The notes below the pieces were generated by a model that was not told the origin of the DNA, ran no database searches, and saw only the letters and a program-made list of their open reading frames with translations. Position numbers and translations under genes: made by a program. This document shows positions 1-8,978 of a DNA stretch of 26,977 nucleotides, one piece after another (within the stretch, counting starts at the first letter, position 1; the number at the start of each line of letters is the position of its first letter). Origin of the DNA: a virus; the IMG/VR virus record IMGVR_UViG_3300028498_000055, positions 1 through 26,977 of that record. One strand, given 5' to 3'.

Positions 1-29
1 ATATAGGTGTATGGCGTTCCATATAGAAT

Positions 30-78
30 GTTGGTATTATTGTTGGTATTGAGCAATACCAACATGGACAATACCAAC
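30..78. repeat. Left integrase arm-type sites, two direct and two inverted
   Basis: GTTGGTATT occurs at 30-38 and 42-50, and its complement AATACCAAC at 55-63 and 70-78, just upstream of the integrase start. The same motif pair occurs at 24949-24969 near the other end. Spaced short repeats at both ends of an element are typical of arm-type binding sites of tyrosine recombinases. The inverted pairs may also allow the integrase to repress its own promoter; that part is inference. Confidence 0.65.
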
Positions 79-91
79 AAAGGATAGACCC

Positions 92-1345
92 ATGCCACTA
101 ACCCACACCGCTATCAATAAGCTATCACCCAGTAGTACATCTATTGATACAAAGCGACCAGATAAGCATAGCGATGGTAACGGGCTGCAACTGTGGGTGC
201 GTTACACCGGTGTTAAGTCATGGATCAGTGCTTACCGCTGGCAAGGTAAGCAGCAAACTCTCACTATTGGCACCTATCCAGTAATGAGCCTTCAAAATGC
301 ACGCCAGCGCAATATTGAGATTAAACGTTTAATAGCTGATGGTGTGAATCCGAAAGACCACAAGAAAGAGCAGCAAGCCAGCCAAGACGGTAAAAAGGTA
401 TTTGATACAGTCGCACAAGATTGGTATGCCGAACGTAGAACCTACCTAGCAGAAAGTACCTTCTCCCGTAATTACTCCGCATACATGCGTGATATTAAGC
501 CTTCTATTGGCCAAAAGAATATAGATGACATAACCGCACCTGATGTCTTAGCTATTGGTAAGGCAGTAGAGGCACGTGGCGCTGGCGAAATGGCGAAGCG
601 TACTATTAGGGAGGTGGGTCAAATATTCAAACACGCTATACGTAACGGACTTGCAATTCATAATCCCGCTACCGACCTTGCAGAAGCTATCAAACCTCGT
701 AAAACTGTGCACCACAGCCGTGTAACCTCTCAACAGCTACCTAAGCTACTTCAGGACATTAACGCCTATGAGGGTGATTTACTGGTCAAGTTGGGCTTAT
801 GGTTCATGTGCTATACGTTTGTACGTACCAGTGAGCTCCGCTTTATGGAGTGGTCAGAGATTGACTATAAACACGTTCTATGGCGAATACCTGCTGAGAA
901 GATGAAAGCTAATCGTTTGCATATTGTGCCATTGGCGCCACAAGCAATGGCTATATTGGAGCAGATCAAAGAGTTAGGATTTTCGAATCAATACGTTTTC
1001 TTTAATACCTCAACACGTAAGCCTTACAGTCAAAATGCGTTCATTACTGCCTTATGGAGAATGGGCTATAAAGGTCGCATGACTGGTCATGGCTTCCGTG
1101 GCCTTGCCAGCACTACATTGCATGAAAAAGAATTTATGCACGAAGCGATAGAGCTGCAGTTGGCACATGATAGGGAAAATAAAATCAGCGCAGCCTACAA
1201 CGGTGCTCAGCACCTACCATACAGAATAGACATGATGCACCAATGGGCAAACTTCATTGATGATGCTTATGCTGGCAAGTTAGATAACGTCATTCATGCC
1301 ACTTCAAACAACAGACACAAAAGCGTGGCTAACATCACGCTTTAA
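92..1345 (+). CDS. int: Tyrosine recombinase / integrase, P4 (DUF4102) type
   Basis: A site-specific recombinase that would insert and excise the element at a tRNA or tmRNA 3' end. The 417 residues match the usual length of P4-type integrases. The N-terminal 90 residues resemble the DUF4102 arm-binding domain (LTIGTYPVMSLQNAR). The catalytic domain keeps all expected residues: R250 (in TSELR), H333-x-x-R336 (HGFR), H359 (QLAH) and the nucleophile Y369 (SAAY). The start is supported by AAAGGA eight bases upstream. The gene lies next to the left end and reads into the element, the usual arrangement for this family. Identification is firm; the target gene is inferred from the right end. Confidence 0.95.
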   Translation: MPLTHTAINKLSPSSTSIDTKRPDKHSDGNGLQLWVRYTGVKSWISAYRWQGKQQTLTIGTYPVMSLQNARQRNIEIKRLIADGVNPKDHKKEQQASQDGKKVFDTVAQDWYAERRTYLAESTFSRNYSAYMRDIKPSIGQKNIDDITAPDVLAIGKAVEARGAGEMAKRTIREVGQIFKHAIRNGLAIHNPATDLAEAIKPRKTVHHSRVTSQQLPKLLQDINAYEGDLLVKLGLWFMCYTFVRTSELRFMEWSEIDYKHVLWRIPAEKMKANRLHIVPLAPQAMAILEQIKELGFSNQYVFFNTSTRKPYSQNAFITALWRMGYKGRMTGHGFRGLASTTLHEKEFMHEAIELQLAHDRENKISAAYNGAQHLPYRIDMMHQWANFIDDAYAGKLDNVIHATSNNRHKSVANITL

Positions 1346-1351
1346 CTACTA

Positions 1352-1419
1352 TGCAAGGCTAGGACTAATTACCCGAACGCCAGCCGTTTTACACACCCTC
1401 AGGCTGGCACTGCCTTGCA
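1352..1419 (+). terminator. Nested hairpin after the integrase gene
   Basis: An outer 8-bp stem (TGCAAGGC at 1352-1359 with GCCTTGCA at 1412-1419) encloses an inner 7-bp stem (GCCAGCC at 1379-1385 with GGCTGGC at 1402-1408). It lies between the integrase stop and the next start, and GTTTTTAG follows about ten bases later. It may end or attenuate the integrase transcript. The U-rich stretch is weak and not directly adjacent, so termination is uncertain. Confidence 0.4.
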
Positions 1420-1457
1420 CCTTCTTAGTTTTTAGGGGTGTGTGTGAGGGTTGTGTC

Positions 1458-3311
1458 ATGAGTTTAATAGAGCGGCTTATTGCGCCGACAAAAGAATGCA
1501 TTAGCTTTCCTGATCTATTGATAGGTTTATCTGGTGTAAATAATGAGCCGCTTTCAGATGTGGTCTATTACCTGGAATGCTGTGATATAGAGTTGTTGAA
1601 CGTCTATAAGATTGATATGAAACATAGGGTTGAGATTGCACCCTTCCCCACTCAAGATCTGGTACGTGATTTTTTAACAGATGTTATTGTAGGGATCGCT
1701 TGCGCAGATAAAGAATGGGTTTTTACAGGAAGTATTGATAATTTTGAGCTTCTTTCGACTGAATCAGCAGAAAAGCTTGAGGGTTTATTTAATGCTCATG
1801 CTGGTTACTATTTTAAGGTATCAGAGCTTTTAAGTTTTGCACCTTTAGATGGTTATTTGGGGTTTTTGGAACCTGAGACAGTGAGCGAGGGGGGCGCAAG
1901 TCCACAAGGCAATAACAGTCTTGCCAGCTATATGACTGAATACACTCTACCCCAAGTGGTCGCTTTAATTCTAAATATCGACTTGGCTGATATAACCACC
2001 AGTCCAAACAACAGTTATATTCACAATCAAAATGATTATGACGAAAATGTTTACCACAAGTTTGCAAACTTACTGCAGTCTTATTCAGTAGCGGCGCTCA
2101 ATAATAAACTTGCTGGAGTGGACTTACATACGCGGACAGTAACTCCTTATCTGGGTGATACTGAAACTCATATCGACCTTGAAAAGACTAGTATTAGCCG
2201 AGGCAACCTTGACACTTATTTAACTAGCATAGGGTATGAGCTAGACGACCTGATAGCCCAACAGTTTTCAATTCACCCTCAATGCCCCCCGTATGACAGC
2301 CTCCCATTTGATAGCCCTCAACAAAAAGACTCTGAGCAGGTTTTAATCCTACAGCAGCAAGTGGCAGACCTGCAAAAAGAACTTATAGCTGTAGAAAGCA
2401 TACAAAAAAGCTTAGTTATTGAAAATACAACACCTCGTATGGAGCTAGGAAAGTATCGGAAATTACTAATTGGCTATCCGTTATTGACAGCCCACCATAT
2501 CGCTTGTCTGATTTCAAACCATAACCCAGTAGGGGAGAGTTATCATACTGATGATGATTATAAGCTATATAAGGAAATGGTAGACACCGCAATAGATGCT
2601 CGTTTACTAACAGTCTTCAATGATAAAGGGCAAATCCCATCTGGAGAGGTTAAGTGCTGGCTAGCACGCTCTAATTTTATCTACGAAGGTTTTAATGATG
2701 ATCTAGTTGAATATCTTGATGACGAGGATGATCCACTAGATAGGATTAGAGATGAGGTAATGGGAGTTGTGTCCGTTGTCTTTGATGAGAATAAAGAAAA
2801 AGAGAAAGAGATTGATCAGCTTGCAGAGGACTATGAAGAGCTGAGGTTGGAGTATGAAAAGGCTTGTGAGGACTTGAAGAGATATAAACATAGTAATAAC
2901 GAGGACCTATCCCAACAATGGGAAGCTGAAGTAAATAAACTGAAAAATCAACTGAAAAAGATTAACGATCATCGGACAGAGACTCCTGCTAGGGATCACG
3001 TATTAGAATTTGATTGGTGCACATTGAATAAAGCTATTTATCCACCTGAATTGCATCTAGCTTTAGTTTTATGGCAGCAAATGTATCAAAATAACAAAAT
3101 ACAAAATACTCATCATAATTCACACAACAGTAGGTTTGAGGTGGCTGCTAAAAGCCTAGGTTTAGATTCTAAGAGCTCTTTAGGTAAGAGATTGAATACA
3201 GTCACTAATCCTGTAAGGTCAAAAATGGGTCAGTACGCTTTAGCTAAACAATTATGGGATATTAAAATACTTAATGTACCTGTTGTACTTGCAAAAAAAA
3301 CCAAGAAATAA
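1458..3311 (+). CDS. Coiled-coil protein of unknown function beside the integrase
   Basis: A 617-residue protein I do not recognise as a characterised family. The start at 1458 is chosen because GAGGG lies seven bases upstream; an open frame extends back to 1296 but overlaps the integrase. Residues from roughly 280 to 510 are rich in E, K, L and Q in coiled-coil style. The last 100 residues look like a separate folded domain (YPPELHLALVLWQQMYQNN), then a basic tail KKTKK. No signal peptide or membrane segment is visible. The first gene after an integrase is often cargo such as a defence or host-takeover gene, but nothing in the sequence shows that here. Its last codons are copied at 7740-7760, inside the second 82-bp repeat. 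Confidence 0.7.
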   Translation: MSLIERLIAPTKECISFPDLLIGLSGVNNEPLSDVVYYLECCDIELLNVYKIDMKHRVEIAPFPTQDLVRDFLTDVIVGIACADKEWVFTGSIDNFELLSTESAEKLEGLFNAHAGYYFKVSELLSFAPLDGYLGFLEPETVSEGGASPQGNNSLASYMTEYTLPQVVALILNIDLADITTSPNNSYIHNQNDYDENVYHKFANLLQSYSVAALNNKLAGVDLHTRTVTPYLGDTETHIDLEKTSISRGNLDTYLTSIGYELDDLIAQQFSIHPQCPPYDSLPFDSPQQKDSEQVLILQQQVADLQKELIAVESIQKSLVIENTTPRMELGKYRKLLIGYPLLTAHHIACLISNHNPVGESYHTDDDYKLYKEMVDTAIDARLLTVFNDKGQIPSGEVKCWLARSNFIYEGFNDDLVEYLDDEDDPLDRIRDEVMGVVSVVFDENKEKEKEIDQLAEDYEELRLEYEKACEDLKRYKHSNNEDLSQQWEAEVNKLKNQLKKINDHRTETPARDHVLEFDWCTLNKAIYPPELHLALVLWQQMYQNNKIQNTHHNSHNSRFEVAAKSLGLDSKSSLGKRLNTVTNPVRSKMGQYALAKQLWDIKILNVPVVLAKKTKK

Positions 3312-3373
3312 GGAGGGTTGCCCATCAGCCACGGCCCCTTTTTTTATGGTTGCCCATTGCCGTGCCCTATATC
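3292..3373. repeat. 82-bp direct repeat, copy 1
   Basis: Identical base for base to 7740-7821 (offset 4448). It holds the last codons of the coiled-coil gene, a rho-independent terminator (GGG-tt-GCC pairing with GGC-CCC, seven T at 3339-3345) and a further segment ending in CCCTATATC. Similarity fades but can still be traced through both leaders up to ATGGAG before the next gene, so the leaders of the tape-measure gene and the AlpA gene appear homologous. CTATAT at 3367-3372 could be part of a promoter, though no good -35 box is seen. Confidence 0.9.
3315..3345 (+). terminator. Rho-independent terminator of the coiled-coil gene
   Basis: GGG (3315-3317) and GCC (3320-3322), with a two-base bulge, pair with GGC (3333-3335) and CCC (3336-3338). 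Seven T follow at once. The site begins four bases after the stop codon. An identical copy lies at 7763-7793. Confidence 0.7.
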
Positions 3374-3437
3374 GCCAGTACTAGCATAACTATGTAAGCC
3401 GTGACACGCCGTTACGGTGCATCATGGAGTTATCAAG

Positions 3438-6400
3438 ATGGCAGGTGATTTAGATTTCAGCGTACAGTTACGCCTACTGAACGAAAATTTTAATGCAGGT
3501 GTAAACCAGGCGCGCGACCGATTTAGCCAGTTTACACAGGCTGTAGAACGTAATTTGGCGCAAATGGGTACCGACACTGAACGAGCGCAAACACTATTAA
3601 CAGGATTAGGAGATGTAAGTTCAGATAGGCTGACGTCTGAACTAAAAGCAGTTGCCGATCAGTTGCGGCAGATGGGGGCTGGCGCGAACATTACCCGTGA
3701 ACAGCTTGATAGCGCGATGCAAATAGCAGCGCTACAGGTGACACGATTAGGCCGCGAGCTTGATGTGGCGAGACAAGAGGCTGTTAGGCTAGGGCAGACC
3801 AATGCGTCTCCTACCGAGCTAGCTGAGGCTGCTAACAGGGTTAACCGGTTAGAGCAAGAGCTGAATGGCGCACGTAGCGCGAGCGTATCGCTATCCAATG
3901 AGCTGGCTGGCGCAATGAACCGTGCCAGCACCAGTACTGATAATGCGCGTAACGCCCTCTATCGCATGGCAAATATCCGAGTGCCAGAAACGATACGTGG
4001 TGAGATTGACAGCATTAGTCGAGCATTGGTAGATTTTCAGAACAATAGCGGAAGACCAGCGGCGGAGATTGAACGGGCTACACGCGCAGCTCAGGACGAA
4101 ATCCAACGACTTGAGCGTGAGCTTAATGGGGTTGATGACACAATAAGACGTACGGATGTGAGTACGAACAACTTTAGCAGTAATGTTGGCAAGCTTAGAG
4201 CTGCTATGGGCGGGTTAGCGGGATTGTTAGCGGCAGCGGGCATTGGTATTGGTGCATCTGAAATTATCGAGATGTCAGATGCTTTCGTCACGTTAGAGGC
4301 AAAGGTAAAATTGGCAACAGGCGAAGGCGCTGCGTTCGTTACAGGCTTTCAAGGTGTGACCGATATTGCAAAAGAAACCTTTACCAGTATTGAAAATACA
4401 GGGGAGCTTTTTGCGCGTATTACTCAAGCGTCTGAGTCATTAGGCTTAGCACAAGGCGAGATACTGAGTGTCACCAAGACAATCAACCAAGCCATACAGC
4501 TATCAGGTGGTAGTGCTGCTAGTGCTGACGCTGCTATCGTCCAGCTCGTGCAAGGGCTTCAAAGCGGTCAATTACGCGGAGAAGAATTCAATAGCATAAT
4601 GGAGCAGTCGCCACGCTTGGCTCAAGCAATGGCAGATGGTTTGGGTGTAACTCGTGGTGAATTGCGAGCAATGGCGGCCGATGGAAAGCTGACAAGTGAA
4701 GTTGTGATTGATGCTGTCAGATCGCAAACGCAAACCATCAATGATGAATTTGCGACGCTGCCAACGACTTTTGCAAACTCTGTCCAGAATATGAAAACCA
4801 CAGTGTTTGAACTCGTTGGCAGCTTAAACGAGACGGTCAATCAATCTGGTCGATTGGCGCAGGGCATACAGTACATTAGTGACGCTATTGATAATATCGA
4901 CCCCGCAACAATGGCAGCCATTGGTCAGTCATTTGATTTTGCATTAGAGCAGTCCGCCGCGTTATTTACTCTCGTTAAAGATATTTACGGTGCGTTTAGT
5001 GAGTTGACTTCTATTATCAGTGGGGCAGTAGAAGCTGGCAATGATGTAGGATTAATTACAAAGCATATGCAGCGGTTTGCGGTAGTAACAGGCGTAGCGA
5101 TTGATGTCATACGTGGTCTATCAATCGCAGCTGACAGTGTTTTTGGTACAATCAGTGGCATCATTGGTAGTGTGTTGATCGGTATTGCCAAGCTCAACGG
5201 TGAAACCTCGACAATGGGCGAAGCATTAATTGCCAAGCAAGAAGAGCTATACGCACGCTCAGAACAAAAGATGATGGACTTTAAGTCTAAGTCTGGTGAA
5301 GCATGGGCTGAGATGAATAAGACAGCCCAAGACAGACTTGATGAAACCGTGGTCGAAGTCGTTAAAAACTACGATGAAATGGTTGCTAAAGGTAGCTATG
5401 CCGCCGAAGCGATGGAAGAACAATATATCAAAGTGGCCAAAGCTAAGATTGCCGCTAATGACATGATTATCACTGATGACATGCGGCTTGAATTAGCAGG
5501 GCAAGAGTTGCAAGCATCAATCAGCGAGACAGGTGAGGTTATTGTTGAGTCATCCAAAGGTGTACAGGCTGCATACCTTGGCGTTGGTCAGAGCTTTGCT
5601 GAGGTGGCGCTTAAAGCGCAAGAGTCTGGAACATCCATGCGTGAATCGCTGACTGATGCTGTACCAAAAGCACAAACCATTGGTGCGGTTGACGACATCA
5701 TATCTTCTCTTAGTGCGTTAAGCTCACAAGGTAAAATATCAGGTGAAGATTTAGCTTATGGCATCAATTTAGCCAATGAGCGTTACAAAGAGATTGAAAG
5801 CAACTTTGCAAGATATGCAGCCAAGAGTATTGCTGACAATGACGGCATTATTACATCCGAGCTTGAAAAAACGGCAGCATTACAAGGCTTGGCAGTGCAA
5901 GCGGATGAAACGGGTAGTGTGTTAGTCACGCAGCTTGATAGATCAACAGTCGCTAGTGGTCGTTCTAAGGATGAAATAGACGCATTAGCTGGTGCAGTTG
6001 GTATTGGTTTATCTAAAGAGTTTGTAAAGTCTAGCGCCAGTCTTGACGAGCTCATCAGTGGCTTTGACGACTTAACAGATGCAGGTTATGACGCAGGCGG
6101 TGCACTCGTTGACTCGCTTACTGCAATGTCCGATAAGGCCAGTAACACGGTTGAAATTGAAGCTTTGATCGTTAAATGGAACGAGCTATACAAAGAGGGA
6201 AAAATCACTGGCCAAGAACTTGCTGAGGGCTTGGAGGGAGTAAAAAACCGTGCAGACATACTCAAGGATGGCATCAATGGTGTGACCGAGGCATATGGCT
6301 TTTTGGGTTTAAAGACCCGTGAGGAGCTAGCCAAAGACGCCCAAGCCTACACAGAGTCTTACAACCTTGTTATGAAGAAAGGTGAACTGACAGCACAGCA

Positions 6401-7583
6401 GCAAGAAGAAGTCTTCACCAAAACAGCCAAGGCCAACATCGCAGCCAATGGCGGTGTGATAGATAGTTTCACACGAGCGCAAGCAGCCGCCCAAGGATTT
6501 ACTGTTGAGGTTGACGAGAACGGACGTGTAGTGGTCGAAAAGGCAGGTCAGGCAGTCAGTGCGAATGATCGTGTTAAAGCGTCGGTAGATAGAGTGACTA
6601 CCTCACATAGAAATCTAGCCAGCAGCGCAGGTGCCGCAGGAACTGAGATGGTTAAGGCTGCGAGCAGAACCTTCACCGCTTATGAGAAGCTGCAAGAGAA
6701 AATCAAAGGCGTCAAAGAGGCGATGGCGCTTGAAAACGCGGATAAGACGCTACAAAACTTGCGGATTTACGGCAAAGAGGAAGCACCGGCCATTGGTGGC
6801 AATCTACAAAACCGCACATCGATTGAAGGCTTTTTAAAGTCCGCAGGCCTATCCGCTGAGCAAGCGATGGAAGAGACGCGTAAGCTTTTTGCAAAGGCGG
6901 GAAATTCAACAGGTGGTGTTAACTGGAACAAGGTAAACGGATTCCAAGAAGGGCAGGTGCTCACAGCTAGCGACTTGGCGAAGTATAAAAGCCCGTCTGT
7001 CTATTTGTCTGAACTAGCTGAGAAAGCAAGACTTGATGCCAAAAGAAGTGAGGATTATCAGGCAAAGCTTGAGCGTAACAGAGAGAGCAATTCAAACAGC
7101 AACTACTCAAGTAACAGCCAGTCCAGTAGTGTTAATAGCAACCCTGTGAATAACGTTACCTTAAACAAAAATAATGCCGCGCAACTGGGCTTTGGTTGGG
7201 ATGATAAAACAGGTCGAGAGTTTAGTAACGAGCTTACTAAAGCAATAGGCGATGCTTACAAAATAGCTGAGAACAACCGCAATATTGGCATGGCAGAGAG
7301 TGATGTTCAGGCTAAATTTGATAGGATGGTCGCCAGTTTGGAAAATAAATACCCGCAGCCACAGCAACCGGTCTTACCACAGTCGGCGATTGACGCTATG
7401 GCCAATCTTAGCAAGCAGCAAAGCTATACCCCTCCAGTCAGCAATGGCCCAATTAAGACCATTAAACTAGACCTTTCATTCAATGGCAATGGAGTCTCAA
7501 CAGAGATGTCCGCAGATCAGGAGAGTTTGCTTATGTCACTGGTGAAAGCATTGCAAGACAGTAAGGCAATAGCTGGCAAGTAA
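3438..7583 (+). CDS. Tape-measure-like protein
   Basis: A 1381-residue protein with the tape-measure N-terminal domain at about residues 320-465. Recognisable parts include GELFARITQASESLGL, the low-complexity SGGSAASADAAIVQL, and SGQLRGEEFNSIMEQ. In long-tailed phages this protein sets tail length and is threaded through the tube. The rest is long, helical and Ala/Glu/Lys rich. A module of about 60 residues recurs near residues 645-708, 775-833 and 969-1036 (core AKANIAANGG / AAKSIADNDGIIT, then a DExGxVxV strand). The start at 3438 follows GGAG at 3425-3428; an upstream ATG at 3417 has no such site. No tail tube, assembly chaperone or baseplate gene is nearby, so the gene stands alone inside a repeat-bracketed cassette. 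Confidence 0.85.
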   Translation: MAGDLDFSVQLRLLNENFNAGVNQARDRFSQFTQAVERNLAQMGTDTERAQTLLTGLGDVSSDRLTSELKAVADQLRQMGAGANITREQLDSAMQIAALQVTRLGRELDVARQEAVRLGQTNASPTELAEAANRVNRLEQELNGARSASVSLSNELAGAMNRASTSTDNARNALYRMANIRVPETIRGEIDSISRALVDFQNNSGRPAAEIERATRAAQDEIQRLERELNGVDDTIRRTDVSTNNFSSNVGKLRAAMGGLAGLLAAAGIGIGASEIIEMSDAFVTLEAKVKLATGEGAAFVTGFQGVTDIAKETFTSIENTGELFARITQASESLGLAQGEILSVTKTINQAIQLSGGSAASADAAIVQLVQGLQSGQLRGEEFNSIMEQSPRLAQAMADGLGVTRGELRAMAADGKLTSEVVIDAVRSQTQTINDEFATLPTTFANSVQNMKTTVFELVGSLNETVNQSGRLAQGIQYISDAIDNIDPATMAAIGQSFDFALEQSAALFTLVKDIYGAFSELTSIISGAVEAGNDVGLITKHMQRFAVVTGVAIDVIRGLSIAADSVFGTISGIIGSVLIGIAKLNGETSTMGEALIAKQEELYARSEQKMMDFKSKSGEAWAEMNKTAQDRLDETVVEVVKNYDEMVAKGSYAAEAMEEQYIKVAKAKIAANDMIITDDMRLELAGQELQASISETGEVIVESSKGVQAAYLGVGQSFAEVALKAQESGTSMRESLTDAVPKAQTIGAVDDIISSLSALSSQGKISGEDLAYGINLANERYKEIESNFARYAAKSIADNDGIITSELEKTAALQGLAVQADETGSVLVTQLDRSTVASGRSKDEIDALAGAVGIGLSKEFVKSSASLDELISGFDDLTDAGYDAGGALVDSLTAMSDKASNTVEIEALIVKWNELYKEGKITGQELAEGLEGVKNRADILKDGINGVTEAYGFLGLKTREELAKDAQAYTESYNLVMKKGELTAQQQEEVFTKTAKANIAANGGVIDSFTRAQAAAQGFTVEVDENGRVVVEKAGQAVSANDRVKASVDRVTTSHRNLASSAGAAGTEMVKAASRTFTAYEKLQEKIKGVKEAMALENADKTLQNLRIYGKEEAPAIGGNLQNRTSIEGFLKSAGLSAEQAMEETRKLFAKAGNSTGGVNWNKVNGFQEGQVLTASDLAKYKSPSVYLSELAEKARLDAKRSEDYQAKLERNRESNSNSNYSSNSQSSSVNSNPVNNVTLNKNNAAQLGFGWDDKTGREFSNELTKAIGDAYKIAENNRNIGMAESDVQAKFDRMVASLENKYPQPQQPVLPQSAIDAMANLSKQQSYTPPVSNGPIKTIKLDLSFNGNGVSTEMSADQESLLMSLVKALQDSKAIAGK

Positions 7584-7619
7584 CGCCATTCAACGTGCCA
7601 GCATAAGAAATAACAGAGA

Positions 7620-7645
7620 GGTGAGCTTAATTGCTCGCCTTTTTT
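7620..7645 (+). terminator. Rho-independent terminator of the tape-measure gene
   Basis: GGTGAGC (7620-7626), loop TTAATT, GCTCGCC (7633-7639), then six T. It lies 37 bases after the tape-measure stop and closes that transcription unit. Confidence 0.85.
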
Positions 7646-7677
7646 ATTGCCCAAAATTTATACCAGTATAAAAATAT

Positions 7678-7720
7678 CATCCCATTTGGGATGAATGGGC
7701 GTACCAGATGGTACGCCCAT
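7678..7720. other. Two adjacent hairpins like those of the 16.9-19.2 kb region
   Basis: CATCCC (7678-7683) pairs with GGGATG (7688-7693). Directly after it, an 11-bp perfect stem joins 7695-7705 and 7710-7720 (GGGCGTACC with GGTACGCCC). The second hairpin closely resembles the one at 17802-17822, which also has GGGCGTACC and GGTAC arms and a four-base loop. The remaining intergenic sequence between 7584 and 7894 holds the terminator and the second 82-bp repeat. Confidence 0.7.
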
Positions 7721-7739
7721 AGTAATTATTCATGATAGT

Positions 7740-7821
7740 CAAAAAAAACCAAGAAATAAGGAGGGTTGCCCATCAGCCACGGCCCCTTTTTTTATGGTTG
7801 CCCATTGCCGTGCCCTATATC
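7740..7821. repeat. 82-bp direct repeat, copy 2
   Basis: Identical to 3292-3373. It starts with the coding tail of the coiled-coil gene (KKTKK and stop), here without the gene in front, so this copy is a displaced gene end plus terminator. It separates the tape-measure unit from the AlpA operon. Recombination between the copies would remove exactly 4448 bp, including the whole tape-measure gene. Confidence 0.9.
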
Positions 7822-7894
7822 TTCAACGCTAGTCTAGTCATGTAGTCGTAACGCAACGATACGATACGCAACTCACCGACATGGAGCTTTAGAC

Positions 7895-8179
7895 ATGACT
7901 ACTACAGACATGCCAGTTATTCCTTTCACTGCTAATAACAAGGACGGCGCCGAACTGGAGGCGCAAGAAAACTATGTTAAGCACTTGCCACCACAGGGTA
8001 TGAGCCGCGCAAGCCAGCTTCTACCATTTATCCCTTTTAGCAAAACCACTTTGTTCGAATGGTCAAAAGACGGTCGCTTTCCAGCACCAGTGAAGCTGTC
8101 GCCTACAATGACTGCGTGGCGTAATAGCGAGGTCATCGCATGGCTTGAAGGCCAATCAGCAGAAACAGAAGGAGCATAA
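7895..8179 (+). CDS. AlpA-type transcriptional regulator
   Basis: A 94-residue DNA-binding protein. Residues about 35-90 form the AlpA/excisionase-like winged helix: GMSRASQLLPFIPFSKTTLFEW, then GRFPAPVKLSPTMTAWRNSEVIAWLEGQ. In P4-type elements AlpA activates integrase or excision functions; in enterobacterial satellites it marks the start of the induced operon. GGAG lies eight bases before the start. It is the first gene of a dense rightward operon and its leader carries the 82-bp repeat. Family assignment is good; its target here is not known. Confidence 0.85.
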   Translation: MTTTDMPVIPFTANNKDGAELEAQENYVKHLPPQGMSRASQLLPFIPFSKTTLFEWSKDGRFPAPVKLSPTMTAWRNSEVIAWLEGQSAETEGA

Positions 8180-8183
8180 AGCG

Positions 8184-8978
8184 ATGACTACTCCACGGCA
8201 GGTAGTAACAACAACGCAAACAGAAACTATCAGGGCACACCTAATGACAGGCGCGTCAATATCAACATGGGACGCTTACGAGCGCTACCAAATCACATGC
8301 CTTGCCCAGCGTGTGCATGACCTAAGATCAGGAGGTCTTGAAATACAAAGTGAAATAAAGACAGAAAATGGTAAGCGATTTAGCCTCTATTGGATTGAAG
8401 AGGATATACGCGCCAGGTACGTGAGCGGTCAGACCAACCCGTCTGCCGATGTTCGCAGAACTGGCAGCGATAAAACCGACCAAAATGAAAGTGTTCTTGC
8501 CAGCATAAACGAAGTAACGAAAGGCCACCGAGCTAACCATGAGGCGTTAGCGGCTCTTAATGCTGACGATGGCGTATGGCTGCCTCACGACTATATCGAC
8601 AATCTGTTGAGTGCTCTCACCACCAACGCCAAGGCTATCAACCTACTAGCGCAGCTAGCTGACATAGAAGGGACTGCTGAAGCTGACAAGATTAATGACT
8701 GCTCGATGGATGTGATGGATATCGCCATGAGTGTCACGCTGGCAACCTCCAATACCGAAACATACCCTGATAGAAAAGGCGTTAGCGGCACATGGCTTAC
8801 TCGTGACTACCTTAAGCAGATAAAGCAATCTATCGATGGTAATGCTAACGGATTGGGCACGATGGCCATACTAGCGCGGCTTACTACTGCTGGCATGAAC
8901 GAAGGCGTCAGTGAAGCATCAATGCGACTGGCTGAGATAAGCGCAAGCGTAGGGGAGTTAATCAAAAATGATCAATAA
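8184..8978 (+). CDS. HTH_39-like DNA-binding protein with a duplicated C-terminal module
   Basis: 264 residues. The start at 8184 has GGAG nine bases upstream and lies five bases after the AlpA stop. Residues about 10-70 resemble the HTH_39 domain found in phage operons: ETIRAHLMTGASISTWDAYE, then TCLAQRVHDLRSGGLEI and a wing-like segment FSLYWIEEDIRARYV. The C-terminal half repeats a motif twice: GVWLPHDYIDNL and GTWLTRDYLKQI, each followed by a helical stretch. This suggests an internal duplication. It is probably a regulator or replication-associated DNA-binding protein; the role is inferred from the domain and operon only. Confidence 0.7.
   Translation: MTTPRQVVTTTQTETIRAHLMTGASISTWDAYERYQITCLAQRVHDLRSGGLEIQSEIKTENGKRFSLYWIEEDIRARYVSGQTNPSADVRRTGSDKTDQNESVLASINEVTKGHRANHEALAALNADDGVWLPHDYIDNLLSALTTNAKAINLLAQLADIEGTAEADKINDCSMDVMDIAMSVTLATSNTETYPDRKGVSGTWLTRDYLKQIKQSIDGNANGLGTMAILARLTTAGMNEGVSEASMRLAEISASVGELIKNDQ

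Noticed and set aside
1296-1457. Upstream extension of the coiled-coil gene
   Set aside because: It would overlap the integrase gene and run through the nested hairpin; the ATG at 1458 has a proper ribosome-binding site.
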